Part shown: piece by piece, positions 1 through 5,736 of the stretch
Layout of the letters: each line of letters opens with the position of its first letter
How positions within the stretch are numbered: position 1 is the first letter of the stretch
Assembly (NCBI RefSeq): GCF_047638075.1
Contig: NZ_JBLJBV010000106.1
Coordinates: 1-7,034 of the forward strand
Source: UBA6197 sp047638075
GTDB taxonomy: Bacteria; Pseudomonadota; Alphaproteobacteria; Rhodobacterales; Rhodobacteraceae
Length of the DNA: 7,034 bases
Direction of reading: 5' to 3'
Program-made: the position numbers and the translations under genes
The notes under the pieces: generated by a model
What the model was told of the DNA's origin: nothing
Seen by the model: only the letters and a program-made list of their open reading frames with translations
The model's database searches: none

Positions 1-291
1 AAGCTGCCGCCCAATTACGCGCGCGCCGATGCGATGCTGACCAAGGCAAAGCGGTTCCTGCCCGGTCTGAAAACCTCGGGTGGCAAGCAGTGGATGGGTT
101 TTCGCCCGTCGCTACCTGACAGCCTGCCCGCGCTTGGCCCCCTGCCCGGCCGCCCCGATGTGATCTGCGCCTTTGGTCACGGCCACCTTGGTCTGACGCA
201 ATCCGCCGGCACTGCCGAAATCACCGCCGATCTGCTGACCGGGAAAACACCGGCCATCGACCTGCTGCCGTTCTCTCCCGCACGTTTTTGA
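1..291 (+). CDS. FAD-dependent D-amino-acid / D-hydroxyproline dehydrogenase, C-terminal part (5' end outside window)
   Basis: Reading frame 1 is open from the window edge to the TGA at 289-291 and gives the last 96 residues of the protein. The tail shows a WMGFRPSLPDSLPALGP stretch and then an FGHGHLGLTQSAGTAEITADL-type segment. These are the C-terminal signatures of DadA-like FAD oxidoreductases, in which the Gly-His-Gly-His-x-Gly region helps close the FAD site and substrate pocket. The next gene, 7 bp downstream, encodes a 4-hydroxyproline epimerase. The likely role is therefore oxidation of cis-4-hydroxy-D-proline, the epimerase product, to pyrroline-4-hydroxy-2-carboxylate, passing electrons through FAD to the respiratory chain. 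The family assignment is strong. The substrate is inferred from the neighbour only, because the N-terminal Rossmann fold is not in the window. It is a different gene from the dadA that starts at 6705. Confidence 0.85.
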   Translation, partial: KLPPNYARADAMLTKAKRFLPGLKTSGGKQWMGFRPSLPDSLPALGPLPGRPDVICAFGHGHLGLTQSAGTAEITADLLTGKTPAIDLLPFSPARF

Positions 292-298
292 GGCAATC

Positions 299-1300
299 AT
301 GACGCAATACACCTTCCCCTGCATCGACGGCCACACCTGTGGCAACCCGGTCCGGCTTGTCACCGGCGGCGCGCCCATGTTGCAAGGGGCAACCATGCTG
401 GAAAAGCGCGCGCATTTTCTGGCTGAATATGACTGGATCCGCACCGGCCTGATGTTTGAGCCGCGCGGTCATGACCAGATGTCAGGCGCCATCCTGTTTC
501 CGCCCACCCGCGAGGATTGCGACGTGGCGGTGCTGTTCATTGAAACCTCGGGCTGCCTGCCGATGTGTGGCCATGGCACCATCGGCACGGTCACCATTGC
601 GCTTGAAAACGGCCTGATCCGCCCCCAGACCCCCGGCACCCTGCGCATTGACACCCCCGCAGGCCGGGTTGATGTGACCTACCGCCAGGAGGGCCGCTTT
701 ATCGAAGAGGTCCGCCTGACCAACGTTCCCGGCTTTTTGCATTCCGAAGGGCTGACCGCCGAGGTCGAGGGGATGGGCGAGGTCGTGGTTGACGTGGCCT
801 ATGGCGGCAATTTCTACGCCATCGTTGATGCACAAAAGAACTTCCGCGACATGGCCGATTATTCGGCGGGCGAGCTGGTGCATCTGGGCCGCAAGCTGCG
901 CGATGCGCTGAATGAGAAATACGAATTCATCCACCCTGAAAAGCCCGCCATCTGCGGCCTGTCGCATATTTTGTGGACGGGCGCCCCGCGCGATCCGCAG
1001 GCGCATGGCCGCAATGCGGTGCTTTACGGTGACAAGGCGATCGACCGTTCGCCCTGCGGCACCGGCACGTCTTCGCGCATGGCGCAACTGGTGGCCAAGG
1101 GCAAACTGGCCGTCGGGGACGAGTTTGTGCACGAATCCATCATCGGCTCACTGTTCAAGGGCCGGGTTGAGGCGGCGGCGAGTGTTGGCGGCAAACCCGC
1201 GATCATCCCCTCGATCGCCGGCTGGGCGCGGGTCACGGGCATCAACACCATTTTCATCGACGATCGCGACCCCTTTGCCCATGGGTTCGTGGTCAAATAA
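299..1300 (+). CDS. lhpA: 4-hydroxyproline 2-epimerase (proline racemase superfamily, Cys/Cys type)
   Basis: This 333-residue protein has the full proline racemase superfamily plan of two similar alpha/beta lobes with the active site between them. The first catalytic cysteine is C90 in MCGHGTIG and the second is C253 in DRSPCGTGTSSRMA. Both bases of the two-base epimerisation mechanism are therefore present. Family-typical VAYGGNFYAIVDA (about 167-179) and GGKPAIIPSIAGWARVTG (about 299-316) segments are also present. The Cys/Cys pair, the length and the adjacent D-amino-acid dehydrogenase favour 4-hydroxyproline 2-epimerase, which converts trans-4-hydroxy-L-proline to cis-4-hydroxy-D-proline in the cytoplasm. 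Proline racemase activity cannot be excluded by eye. The ATG at 299 lies 7 bp after the upstream stop, with a GAGG at 290-293 overlapping that stop, so translation is probably coupled. A paralogue lies two genes downstream. No export signal is visible. Confidence 0.9.
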   Translation: MTQYTFPCIDGHTCGNPVRLVTGGAPMLQGATMLEKRAHFLAEYDWIRTGLMFEPRGHDQMSGAILFPPTREDCDVAVLFIETSGCLPMCGHGTIGTVTIALENGLIRPQTPGTLRIDTPAGRVDVTYRQEGRFIEEVRLTNVPGFLHSEGLTAEVEGMGEVVVDVAYGGNFYAIVDAQKNFRDMADYSAGELVHLGRKLRDALNEKYEFIHPEKPAICGLSHILWTGAPRDPQAHGRNAVLYGDKAIDRSPCGTGTSSRMAQLVAKGKLAVGDEFVHESIIGSLFKGRVEAAASVGGKPAIIPSIAGWARVTGINTIFIDDRDPFAHGFVVK

Positions 1301-1312
1301 AGCGGGGGCGGT

Positions 1313-2986
1313 ATGGCGCAAAGCATCATCAGCGGCCAGACGCACGGCCCGATTCTAGCCTCGTCCGAGGGGCTGAGCTTTTGGGGCGGGGTCGATCCGG
1401 CCACGGGCATCGTGATCGACGCCCACCATCCGCTTCATGGCCAGTCCCTTGCGGGCAAGCTGCTGCTGATGCCGACCAGTCGCGGTTCGTGTACCGGCAG
1501 CGGCGTGCTGCTGGAGCTGATCCAGAACGGCCACGCCCCTGCCGCGCTGATCTTTCGCGAGGCGGAAGACGTGCTGACGCTGGGGGCCCTGGTGGCGCAG
1601 CGCCTGTTTGGCATGGTGGTGCCGGTGGTCCGGCTGGGGCCCGCAGACTTTGCGGCGCTGTCAGGTGCCGCCTCGGCAACCCTTTCGGAAACCGGCATCA
1701 CGGCACCGGGCCTGTCGCTGCCGCTGACCCCGCTTGCGGTGACGAAGTTGGACCTGTCGGATGCTGACCGCGCGATGTTGGCCGGGGATGAAGGTGCTGC
1801 GCCGCAAATGGCCATGCAGATCATCTGTACGATGGCCGCACTGCAAGGCGCCGCTACGTTGATCGACGTGACACAGGTTCATATCGACGGCTGCATCTAC
1901 GCCAGCCCCGCCAATCTGCGCTTTGCGCGGTTGGTCGCGGATATGGGCGCAAAGGTCCGGGTGCCCACCACGATGAACGCGATTTCTGTCGATCATGCCA
2001 ACTGGCGCGCGCAGGGCGTGCCGCCGGATTTTGGACTGCCCGCCAGCCGCCTTGCCGATGCCTATGTGCAAATGGGGGCAAGACCCAGCTTTACCTGCGC
2101 GCCCTACCTGCTGGACACGACGCCGAAAGCCGGGGAAATGATCGCATGGGCAGAATCGAACGCGGTGGTTTACGCCAATACCGTATTGGCGGCGCGCACC
2201 GTGAAACACCCCGATTTCCTTGATCTTTGCATTGCGCTTACGGGCCGCGCACCGCTGTCGGGGGTCTATCTTGATAAACACCGCGCCGCGCGCCGGATCA
2301 TCAGGATCACGCCGCCCGCCACACATGATGACGCGCTTTGGCCAATGCTGGGCTATCTGGCGGGCCAGCTTGCGCCGGACCGGATACCGCTGTTGACCGG
2401 GCTAGAGCATCTGACCCCGACCGAGGATGACCTGAAAGCGATGTGCGCCGCGTTTGGCACGACCTCGGCCGCGCCGATGCTGCATGTTGCGGGCATCACG
2501 CCCGAAGCGGGCATGATCGCCCCTGATGCCGATACCGTCACCGCTACCCCCGCCGATCTGGCGCAGATCTGGCAGCAGCTGAACCCCGGCCCGACCCAGA
2601 TTGATCTGGTTGCTTTTGGCAGTCCGCATTTTTCACTGGCGGAATGTCGTGCGCTGGCCGATCTGCTGGATGGGCATCACCGCCACGCCGATACGGCCGT
2701 GATCGTCACCACCGGCCACGACACGCTTGCCGCCGCGCGCGCCGAAGGTATCATCGCCCGGCTGGAAGCTGCGGGGGTGCAGATCGTGCCGGATATCTGC
2801 TGGTGTTCGATCACCGAGCCGGTCTTTCCGCCTTCGGCCAAAACCCTGATGACCAATTCCGGCAAATACGCCCACTACGCGCCCGGCCTTTGCGGGCGCG
2901 AGGTTCGCTTTGGCAGTCTGGCTGAATGCGCGTTGGCCGCGCGCACCGGCACCGCCGCCAACACGCCGCCAAGCTGGCTGCTTTAA
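1313..2986 (+). CDS. acnX: Fused aconitase X (AcnX), probable cis-3-hydroxy-L-proline dehydratase
   Basis: The 557-residue product joins the two parts of aconitase X in one chain. Residues about 1-135 form the small swivel domain (DUF126-like), with the substrate-loop motif SRGSCTGS at 56-63. Residues about 136-557 form the large catalytic DUF521 domain. Candidate iron or Fe-S ligands are C194 (HIDGCIYAS), C262 (SFTCAPYLL) and C498 (DICWCSITEP); C496 is two residues before the last. The chain ends with the family-typical segment around 511-526 (TLMTNSGKYAHYAPGL). Characterised bacterial fused AcnX enzymes dehydrate cis-3-hydroxy-L-proline to pyrroline-2-carboxylate. Archaeal relatives made of two subunits act on mevalonate 5-phosphate. 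The hydroxyproline epimerase upstream and the racemase-family paralogue downstream support the hydroxyproline role here. The start at 1313 lies 12 bp after the previous stop, behind a G-rich stretch (1303-1311) that is only a modest ribosome site. Ligand assignments are by eye from memory of the family. Confidence 0.88.
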   Translation: MAQSIISGQTHGPILASSEGLSFWGGVDPATGIVIDAHHPLHGQSLAGKLLLMPTSRGSCTGSGVLLELIQNGHAPAALIFREAEDVLTLGALVAQRLFGMVVPVVRLGPADFAALSGAASATLSETGITAPGLSLPLTPLAVTKLDLSDADRAMLAGDEGAAPQMAMQIICTMAALQGAATLIDVTQVHIDGCIYASPANLRFARLVADMGAKVRVPTTMNAISVDHANWRAQGVPPDFGLPASRLADAYVQMGARPSFTCAPYLLDTTPKAGEMIAWAESNAVVYANTVLAARTVKHPDFLDLCIALTGRAPLSGVYLDKHRAARRIIRITPPATHDDALWPMLGYLAGQLAPDRIPLLTGLEHLTPTEDDLKAMCAAFGTTSAAPMLHVAGITPEAGMIAPDADTVTATPADLAQIWQQLNPGPTQIDLVAFGSPHFSLAECRALADLLDGHHRHADTAVIVTTGHDTLAAARAEGIIARLEAAGVQIVPDICWCSITEPVFPPSAKTLMTNSGKYAHYAPGLCGREVRFGSLAECALAARTGTAANTPPSWLL

Positions 2987-3002
2987 CCCCCCTCGCCCGA
3001 CC

Positions 3003-3007
3003 GGAGG
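3003..3007 (+). promoter_or_regulatory. Ribosome binding site of the Ser/Thr racemase-family gene
   Basis: A perfect GGAGG lies 6 bases before the ATG at 3014, in a 27-base gap after acnX. It fixes the start of the downstream gene and is stronger than the sites before the two preceding operon genes, so this gene probably initiates independently on the shared message. Confidence 0.75.
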
Positions 3008-3013
3008 CCCCCG

Positions 3014-4039
3014 ATGCGTAGCACAAAAACCATTCACGTCATTTCTGCCCATGCCGAAGGCGAGGTTGGCGATGTCATCGTTGGCGGCGTCACGCCGCCG
3101 CCGGGTGATACGATCTGGGCGCAAAGCCGGTGGATCGCCAAGGATCAGACCCTGCGCAATTTCGTGCTGAATGAACCGCGCGGCGGCGTGTTTCGGCACG
3201 TCAACCTGCTGGTGCCGCCCAAAGACCCGCGTGCCGACGCCGCCTTCATCATCATGGAGCCCGAAGATACGCCGCCGATGTCTGGCTCCAACTCGATCTG
3301 CGTCTCGACGGTGTTGCTGGATGGCGGCATCATCCCGATGCAAGAACCGATAACCGAAATGGTGCTGGAGGCCCCCGGCGGGCTGGTCAAGGTCCGCGCT
3401 GAATGCCGCAACGGCAAGGCCGAACGGATTTTCGTGCAAAACCTGCCCAGCTTTGCCGCCCGGTTGGACGCCAAGCTAGAGGTCGAGGGTCTGGGCACGC
3501 TAAACGTTGATACCGCTTACGGCGGCGACAGTTTCGTGATCGTCGACGCCGCCGCCGTGGGGCTGAACCTTGCGGCAGACGAGGCACGCGACATTGCCCG
3601 CATGGGGGTGCGGATCACCAATGCCGCCAATGCATCATTGGGTTTTCACCACCCCGAAAACCCGGATTGGAAACATATTTCCTTTTGCCTCTTTGCCGGC
3701 CCGGTCACGCGCGAAGGCAATGCGCTGCAAGCGGGCGCTGCGGTGGCCATCCAGCCCGGCAAGGTGGATCGCTCGCCCACCGGAACGGCGTTGTCGGCCC
3801 GTATGGCGGTGCTGCATGCGCGCGGTCAGATGGGCCTGAACGACAGTCTGACGGCCGTATCACTGATTGGCTCTACCTTTACCGGGCGCATTGTGGGCCA
3901 GACCACGGTTGGCGGCAAGCCCGCGATCCTGCCCGAGATTTCGGGGCGTGGCTGGATCACCGGCATCCATCAGCACATGCTGGACCCGTCAGACCCCTGG
4001 CCCGAAGGCTACCGCCTTTCTGACACCTGGGGCGTCTGA
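3014..4039 (+). CDS. Proline racemase superfamily protein with Ser/Thr active-site pair, possible 3-hydroxyproline dehydratase or epimerase
   Basis: This 341-residue protein belongs to the same superfamily as the epimerase at 299-1300. It shares the VDTAYGGDSFVIVDA segment (165-179) and the GGKPAILPEISGRGWITG segment (300-317). The catalytic motifs differ. The first cysteine position is S90 in MSGSNSICVS and the second is T256 in VDRSPTGTALSARM. From family knowledge, Cys/Cys members are racemases or epimerases, Cys/Thr members are trans-3-hydroxy-L-proline dehydratases, and Ser/Cys epimerase-like members also exist. The Ser/Thr pair seen here fits none of these cleanly. C96 lies six residues after S90. 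Direct linkage to aconitase X suggests a 3-hydroxyproline substrate, for example dehydration of trans-3-hydroxy-L-proline to pyrroline-2-carboxylate, but that reaction is inference. The frame is intact and the conserved scaffold is kept, so it does not look like a decaying pseudogene. It is the last gene of the operon before a large hairpin. Confidence 0.85.
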   Translation: MRSTKTIHVISAHAEGEVGDVIVGGVTPPPGDTIWAQSRWIAKDQTLRNFVLNEPRGGVFRHVNLLVPPKDPRADAAFIIMEPEDTPPMSGSNSICVSTVLLDGGIIPMQEPITEMVLEAPGGLVKVRAECRNGKAERIFVQNLPSFAARLDAKLEVEGLGTLNVDTAYGGDSFVIVDAAAVGLNLAADEARDIARMGVRITNAANASLGFHHPENPDWKHISFCLFAGPVTREGNALQAGAAVAIQPGKVDRSPTGTALSARMAVLHARGQMGLNDSLTAVSLIGSTFTGRIVGQTTVGGKPAILPEISGRGWITGIHQHMLDPSDPWPEGYRLSDTWGV

Positions 4040-4053
4040 ACCGCCCCCTCGGA

Positions 4054-4098
4054 CGCGCCGCCACCCGAACCCGCGCAAGGCGGTTGCGGGGCGGCGCG
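4054..4098. terminator. GC-rich inverted repeat between convergent genes, candidate bidirectional terminator
   Basis: CGCGCCGCC at 4054-4062 is matched perfectly by GGCGGCGCG at 4090-4098, giving a 9-bp stem of almost pure GC. Inside it, AACC plus GC (4068-4074, with one bulged C) can pair with GC plus GGTT (4080-4085), giving an extended hairpin. It fills the 67-bp gap between the hydroxyproline operon stop (4039) and the end of the minus-strand Gre-family gene (4107), which is where a shared terminator is expected. Neither side has a T-run, so it is not a textbook intrinsic terminator. It may block exonucleases or act with Rho. Confidence 0.5.
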
Positions 4099-4106
4099 AT
4101 TGACCC

Positions 4107-4604
4107 TTAGGGAAAGCGGATCGCCAGAATCTCCAGATCAATGGCGCCGGTCGGCCGGGGCCATTCGACCGTATCGCCAACGCCCGCCCCCATCAGCGCA
4201 ACGGCCAGCGGCGAAAATGGTGCGATCAGGCCGCGCGCGGGGTCTGCCTCATCTTCGCCGACGATACGGTAAATGTGTTCATCGTCATTCTCGTCAATCA
4301 TCCGGATCTCTGCCCCAAAGGAAACAATGCCGGGCGTGTGGGTCGCCGGGTCAACCGGAATGGCGCGATTGATCCGTTCCTGAAAAAACCGAATATCGCG
4401 CTGCGCGACGGCCACGGCAAGGCGGTTCGCGGTTTCATCGCCTTGCGCGCGCAGATCGGCCAAATGCGCGCGCAGCACCGACAGCCTGTCGTACAGCGCC
4501 TGCAAACCTTCACTGGTGACATAATTGGGATGCGGGCTTTGCGGCAGATCATCTAGCCGTTCGTTTTCCGGGCCGTCATCCTCTTTGGTGAATGCTTTGC
4601 TCAT
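4107..4604 (-). CDS. GreA/GreB-family transcription elongation factor-like protein with short coiled-coil arm
   Basis: The 165-residue product has a clear Gre C-terminal FKBP-like domain at about 91-165, including VSFGAEI, YRIVGEDEADPARGLI and SPLAVALMGAGVGDTVE. The N-terminal region is an acidic, probably flexible leader (1-28) followed by a helical hairpin (about 30-80). The hairpin turn reads GDETAN at 55-60. E. coli GreA has GDLKEN there, supplying the two acidic tip residues that hold Mg2+ in the RNA polymerase active site. By eye the Asp is kept (D56), the Glu position is A59, and both helices are about 6-8 residues shorter than in GreA. Canonical Gre proteins bind the secondary channel of RNA polymerase and trigger transcript cleavage in backtracked complexes. 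This one may instead behave like Rnk or Gfh-type non-cleaving relatives. The start is supported by AAGGAAA (complement of 4608-4614), 3 bases before the ATG. The gene is monocistronic, convergent with the hydroxyproline operon and divergent from the sigma operon. Confidence 0.87.
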   Translation of the reverse strand: MSKAFTKEDDGPENERLDDLPQSPHPNYVTSEGLQALYDRLSVLRAHLADLRAQGDETANRLAVAVAQRDIRFFQERINRAIPVDPATHTPGIVSFGAEIRMIDENDDEHIYRIVGEDEADPARGLIAPFSPLAVALMGAGVGDTVEWPRPTGAIDLEILAIRFP

Positions 4605-4707
4605 GACTTTCCTTGTCTATTTACAGTGACTTTGGGCCAGAGCCCCCCTTACTGCAAGGGACGGGCAGCACGCGGGCCACTGGCAGCGGGGCACCCATAA
4701 AAATCCG

Positions 4708-4733
4708 GGAACCTTTTTCACCTTCGTGCATCC
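4708..4733 (+). promoter_or_regulatory. Candidate ECF-type promoter upstream of the cupredoxin/sigma operon
   Basis: GGGAACCTTTTT begins at 4707 and contains GGAAC (4708-4712), the usual core of ECF sigma -35 elements. A CGTGCATCC stretch at 4725-4733 lies roughly where the -10 element would sit, but the fit there is loose. It is in the 185-bp divergent gap, 77 bp before the ATG at 4790. Because the downstream operon encodes an ECF sigma factor, autoregulation would be typical. This is a motif read by eye and no transcription start is known. Confidence 0.3.
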
Positions 4734-4778
4734 AATGTTTCAGACGCGCCAGAAACGGCCCGCCCATAACTGCAAAAC

Positions 4779-4783
4779 AGGAG
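4779..4783 (+). promoter_or_regulatory. Ribosome binding site fixing the start of the small exported protein
   Basis: AGGAG lies 6 bases before the ATG at 4790. It selects this start over the longer in-frame opening at 4613, whose extra 59 residues would bury the signal peptide and resemble nothing. It also rules out the ATG at 4785, which is in another frame. Confidence 0.8.
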
Positions 4784-4789
4784 TATGAT

Positions 4790-5215
4790 ATGAAACGCTT
4801 TATTGCCACCCTTGCGGCCTTTGCCGCTTTTTCTGCCCCCGCGGCCTTTGCACAAGGTGCTGCGGATGCCGTTGCCACCAACCCGCCGACCGCCCCCTAT
4901 CAAAAGGTCAGCGATCTGGTTGCCCTGCCCGATTTCATTCCCGGCATGGGCCAGCTTTTTGTTGACCCGGCAACCCTGCCTGCAGGCCCGTTTGTCGCCT
5001 ACGATCATGACGGGCGGCTGGTCAGCACCATCTACATGATCCCGATCGCTGATCTTAACCCGGACAAGAGCTTTGACAACCTGGCCGTTCCCGGTGGCAC
5101 GGTCGATCATACGGATATCTACTACAACGCCGGCCATCCGGGCGTGGCCGAGCCACATATCCATATCGTGCTGTGGCATGTGCCCGCCGCCGATGAAACC
5201 AGCGTGGCCGAATAG
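4790..5215 (+). CDS. Small secreted His-rich protein, possibly TTHB210-like (DUF5602)
   Basis: This 141-residue protein starts with a Sec signal peptide: MKRF, a hydrophobic Ala/Phe-rich core, and a probable AFA|Q cleavage site after residue 21. The mature protein has no membrane segment and should be periplasmic. Its conserved-looking C-terminal half contains VDHTDIYYNAGHPGVAEPHI and then HIVLWHV. This places H107, H116, H123, H125 and H130 close together, a plausible metal-binding cluster. Spacing of the type Tyr...Gly-His...Pro-His-x-His resembles TTHB210-like proteins, and TTHB210 itself is under control of an ECF sigma/anti-sigma pair in Thermus. That match is from memory and tentative. 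It is the first gene of a unit with a cupredoxin (1-bp gap) and an ECF sigma factor, so a role in envelope metal or redox stress is a reasonable inference. No enzymatic activity can be assigned. Confidence 0.8.
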   Translation: MKRFIATLAAFAAFSAPAAFAQGAADAVATNPPTAPYQKVSDLVALPDFIPGMGQLFVDPATLPAGPFVAYDHDGRLVSTIYMIPIADLNPDKSFDNLAVPGGTVDHTDIYYNAGHPGVAEPHIHIVLWHVPAADETSVAE

Positions 5216-5216
5216 G

Positions 5217-5735
5217 ATGCGCCGCCGATCTTTTCTGTGGGGCGGTGGCAGCGTGGCTGCCGCCCTCACGCTCGCGCCCCGGCTTGCGCTAGGCAGCACG
5301 GTGGTCGAGATTACGATGGCGGGGCGCGCTGACGGCTCAAAGGTCTGGTTCGACCCCTATGGGGTGTTGATCGCACCCGGTCAGACAGTGCGGTGGACCA
5401 ACCGGGACAAGGTCAACAGCCATACCGCCACCGCCTACCACCCCGACACCTTTAACCGCCCCCGCCGCATACCCAAAGGGGCCGCCCCCTTTGACAGCGA
5501 CTATCTGTTGCCGGGCGACAGCTACGAGGTCACCTTCGATATTGCGGGCGTTTACGATTACTACTGCGTCCCGCATGAAATGTCGGGTATGGTGGGGCGT
5601 ATCATCGTGGCCGAACCGGGACAGACCGGGTTCGCGGACTATGACAGCGGCGATCTGCCTAAGGCGGCACTGGACAGGATGCCCACCATCGCAGACATCC
5701 TTGCCCGGCATGCGCTGCACCATAAGGAGGGGTGA
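5217..5735 (+). CDS. Tat-exported plastocyanin-like type 1 copper protein (cupredoxin)
   Basis: The 172-residue product begins MRRRSFLWGGG, giving a twin-arginine motif (R3-R4-S-F-L). An Ala/Leu core follows and a probable cleavage site lies at ALG|S after residue 26, so it should reach the periplasm folded. Residues about 28-133 form a cupredoxin domain. H69 (NSHTATAYH) and the C-terminal loop YYCVPHEMSGMVG supply C117, H120 and M125, the exact Cys-x2-His-x4-Met spacing of plastocyanin-type blue copper sites, so all four ligands are present. A tail of about 40 residues follows the domain (TGFADYDSGD through the His-rich end RHALHHKEG) and may bind a partner or metal. Known members shuttle electrons or carry copper. 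The ATG lies 1 bp after the upstream stop with no strong ribosome site of its own, so translation is probably coupled. The gene ends 1 bp before the sigma factor start. Confidence 0.9.
   Translation: MRRRSFLWGGGSVAAALTLAPRLALGSTVVEITMAGRADGSKVWFDPYGVLIAPGQTVRWTNRDKVNSHTATAYHPDTFNRPRRIPKGAAPFDSDYLLPGDSYEVTFDIAGVYDYYCVPHEMSGMVGRIIVAEPGQTGFADYDSGDLPKAALDRMPTIADILARHALHHKEG
5724..5730 (+). promoter_or_regulatory. Strong ribosome binding site of the ECF sigma gene
   Basis: AAGGAGG lies 6 bases before the ATG at 5737, inside the end of the cupredoxin gene. It fixes this start over the longer in-frame opening at 5491, which would only overlap the cupredoxin. It suggests the sigma factor is translated at least as well as its operon partners. 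Confidence 0.85.
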
Positions 5736-5736
5736 C

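Noticed and set aside
482..1132. Long minus-strand open frame of 216 codons opposite the epimerase
   Set aside because: High GC keeps antisense frames open. The translation has no recognisable domain and the opposite strand codes a complete enzyme with catalytic motifs.
1184..1210. Near-repeat of 27 bases matching 3908-3934
   Set aside because: It encodes the conserved VGGKPAI segment in both paralogues, so the likeness is coding homology and not a mobile or regulatory repeat.
2633..3439. Minus-strand open frame of 268 codons spanning the acnX end and the Ser/Thr gene start
   Set aside because: It crosses two well-supported genes and a ribosome binding site, and shows only shadow-type composition rich in Arg, Gly and His.
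4618..4623. TAAATA on the minus strand as a -10 element for the Gre-family gene
   Set aside because: It is too close to the start codon. A transcript from it would begin inside or just before the ribosome binding site.
4613..4789. 59-residue in-frame N-terminal extension of the small exported protein
   Set aside because: It would place the Sec signal peptide internally, it resembles no protein, and a good AGGAG site marks the ATG at 4790.
5491..5736. 82-residue in-frame extension of the sigma factor
   Set aside because: It lies wholly inside the cupredoxin gene in another frame. The strong AAGGAGG site fixes the ATG at 5737, and sigma homology begins after it.
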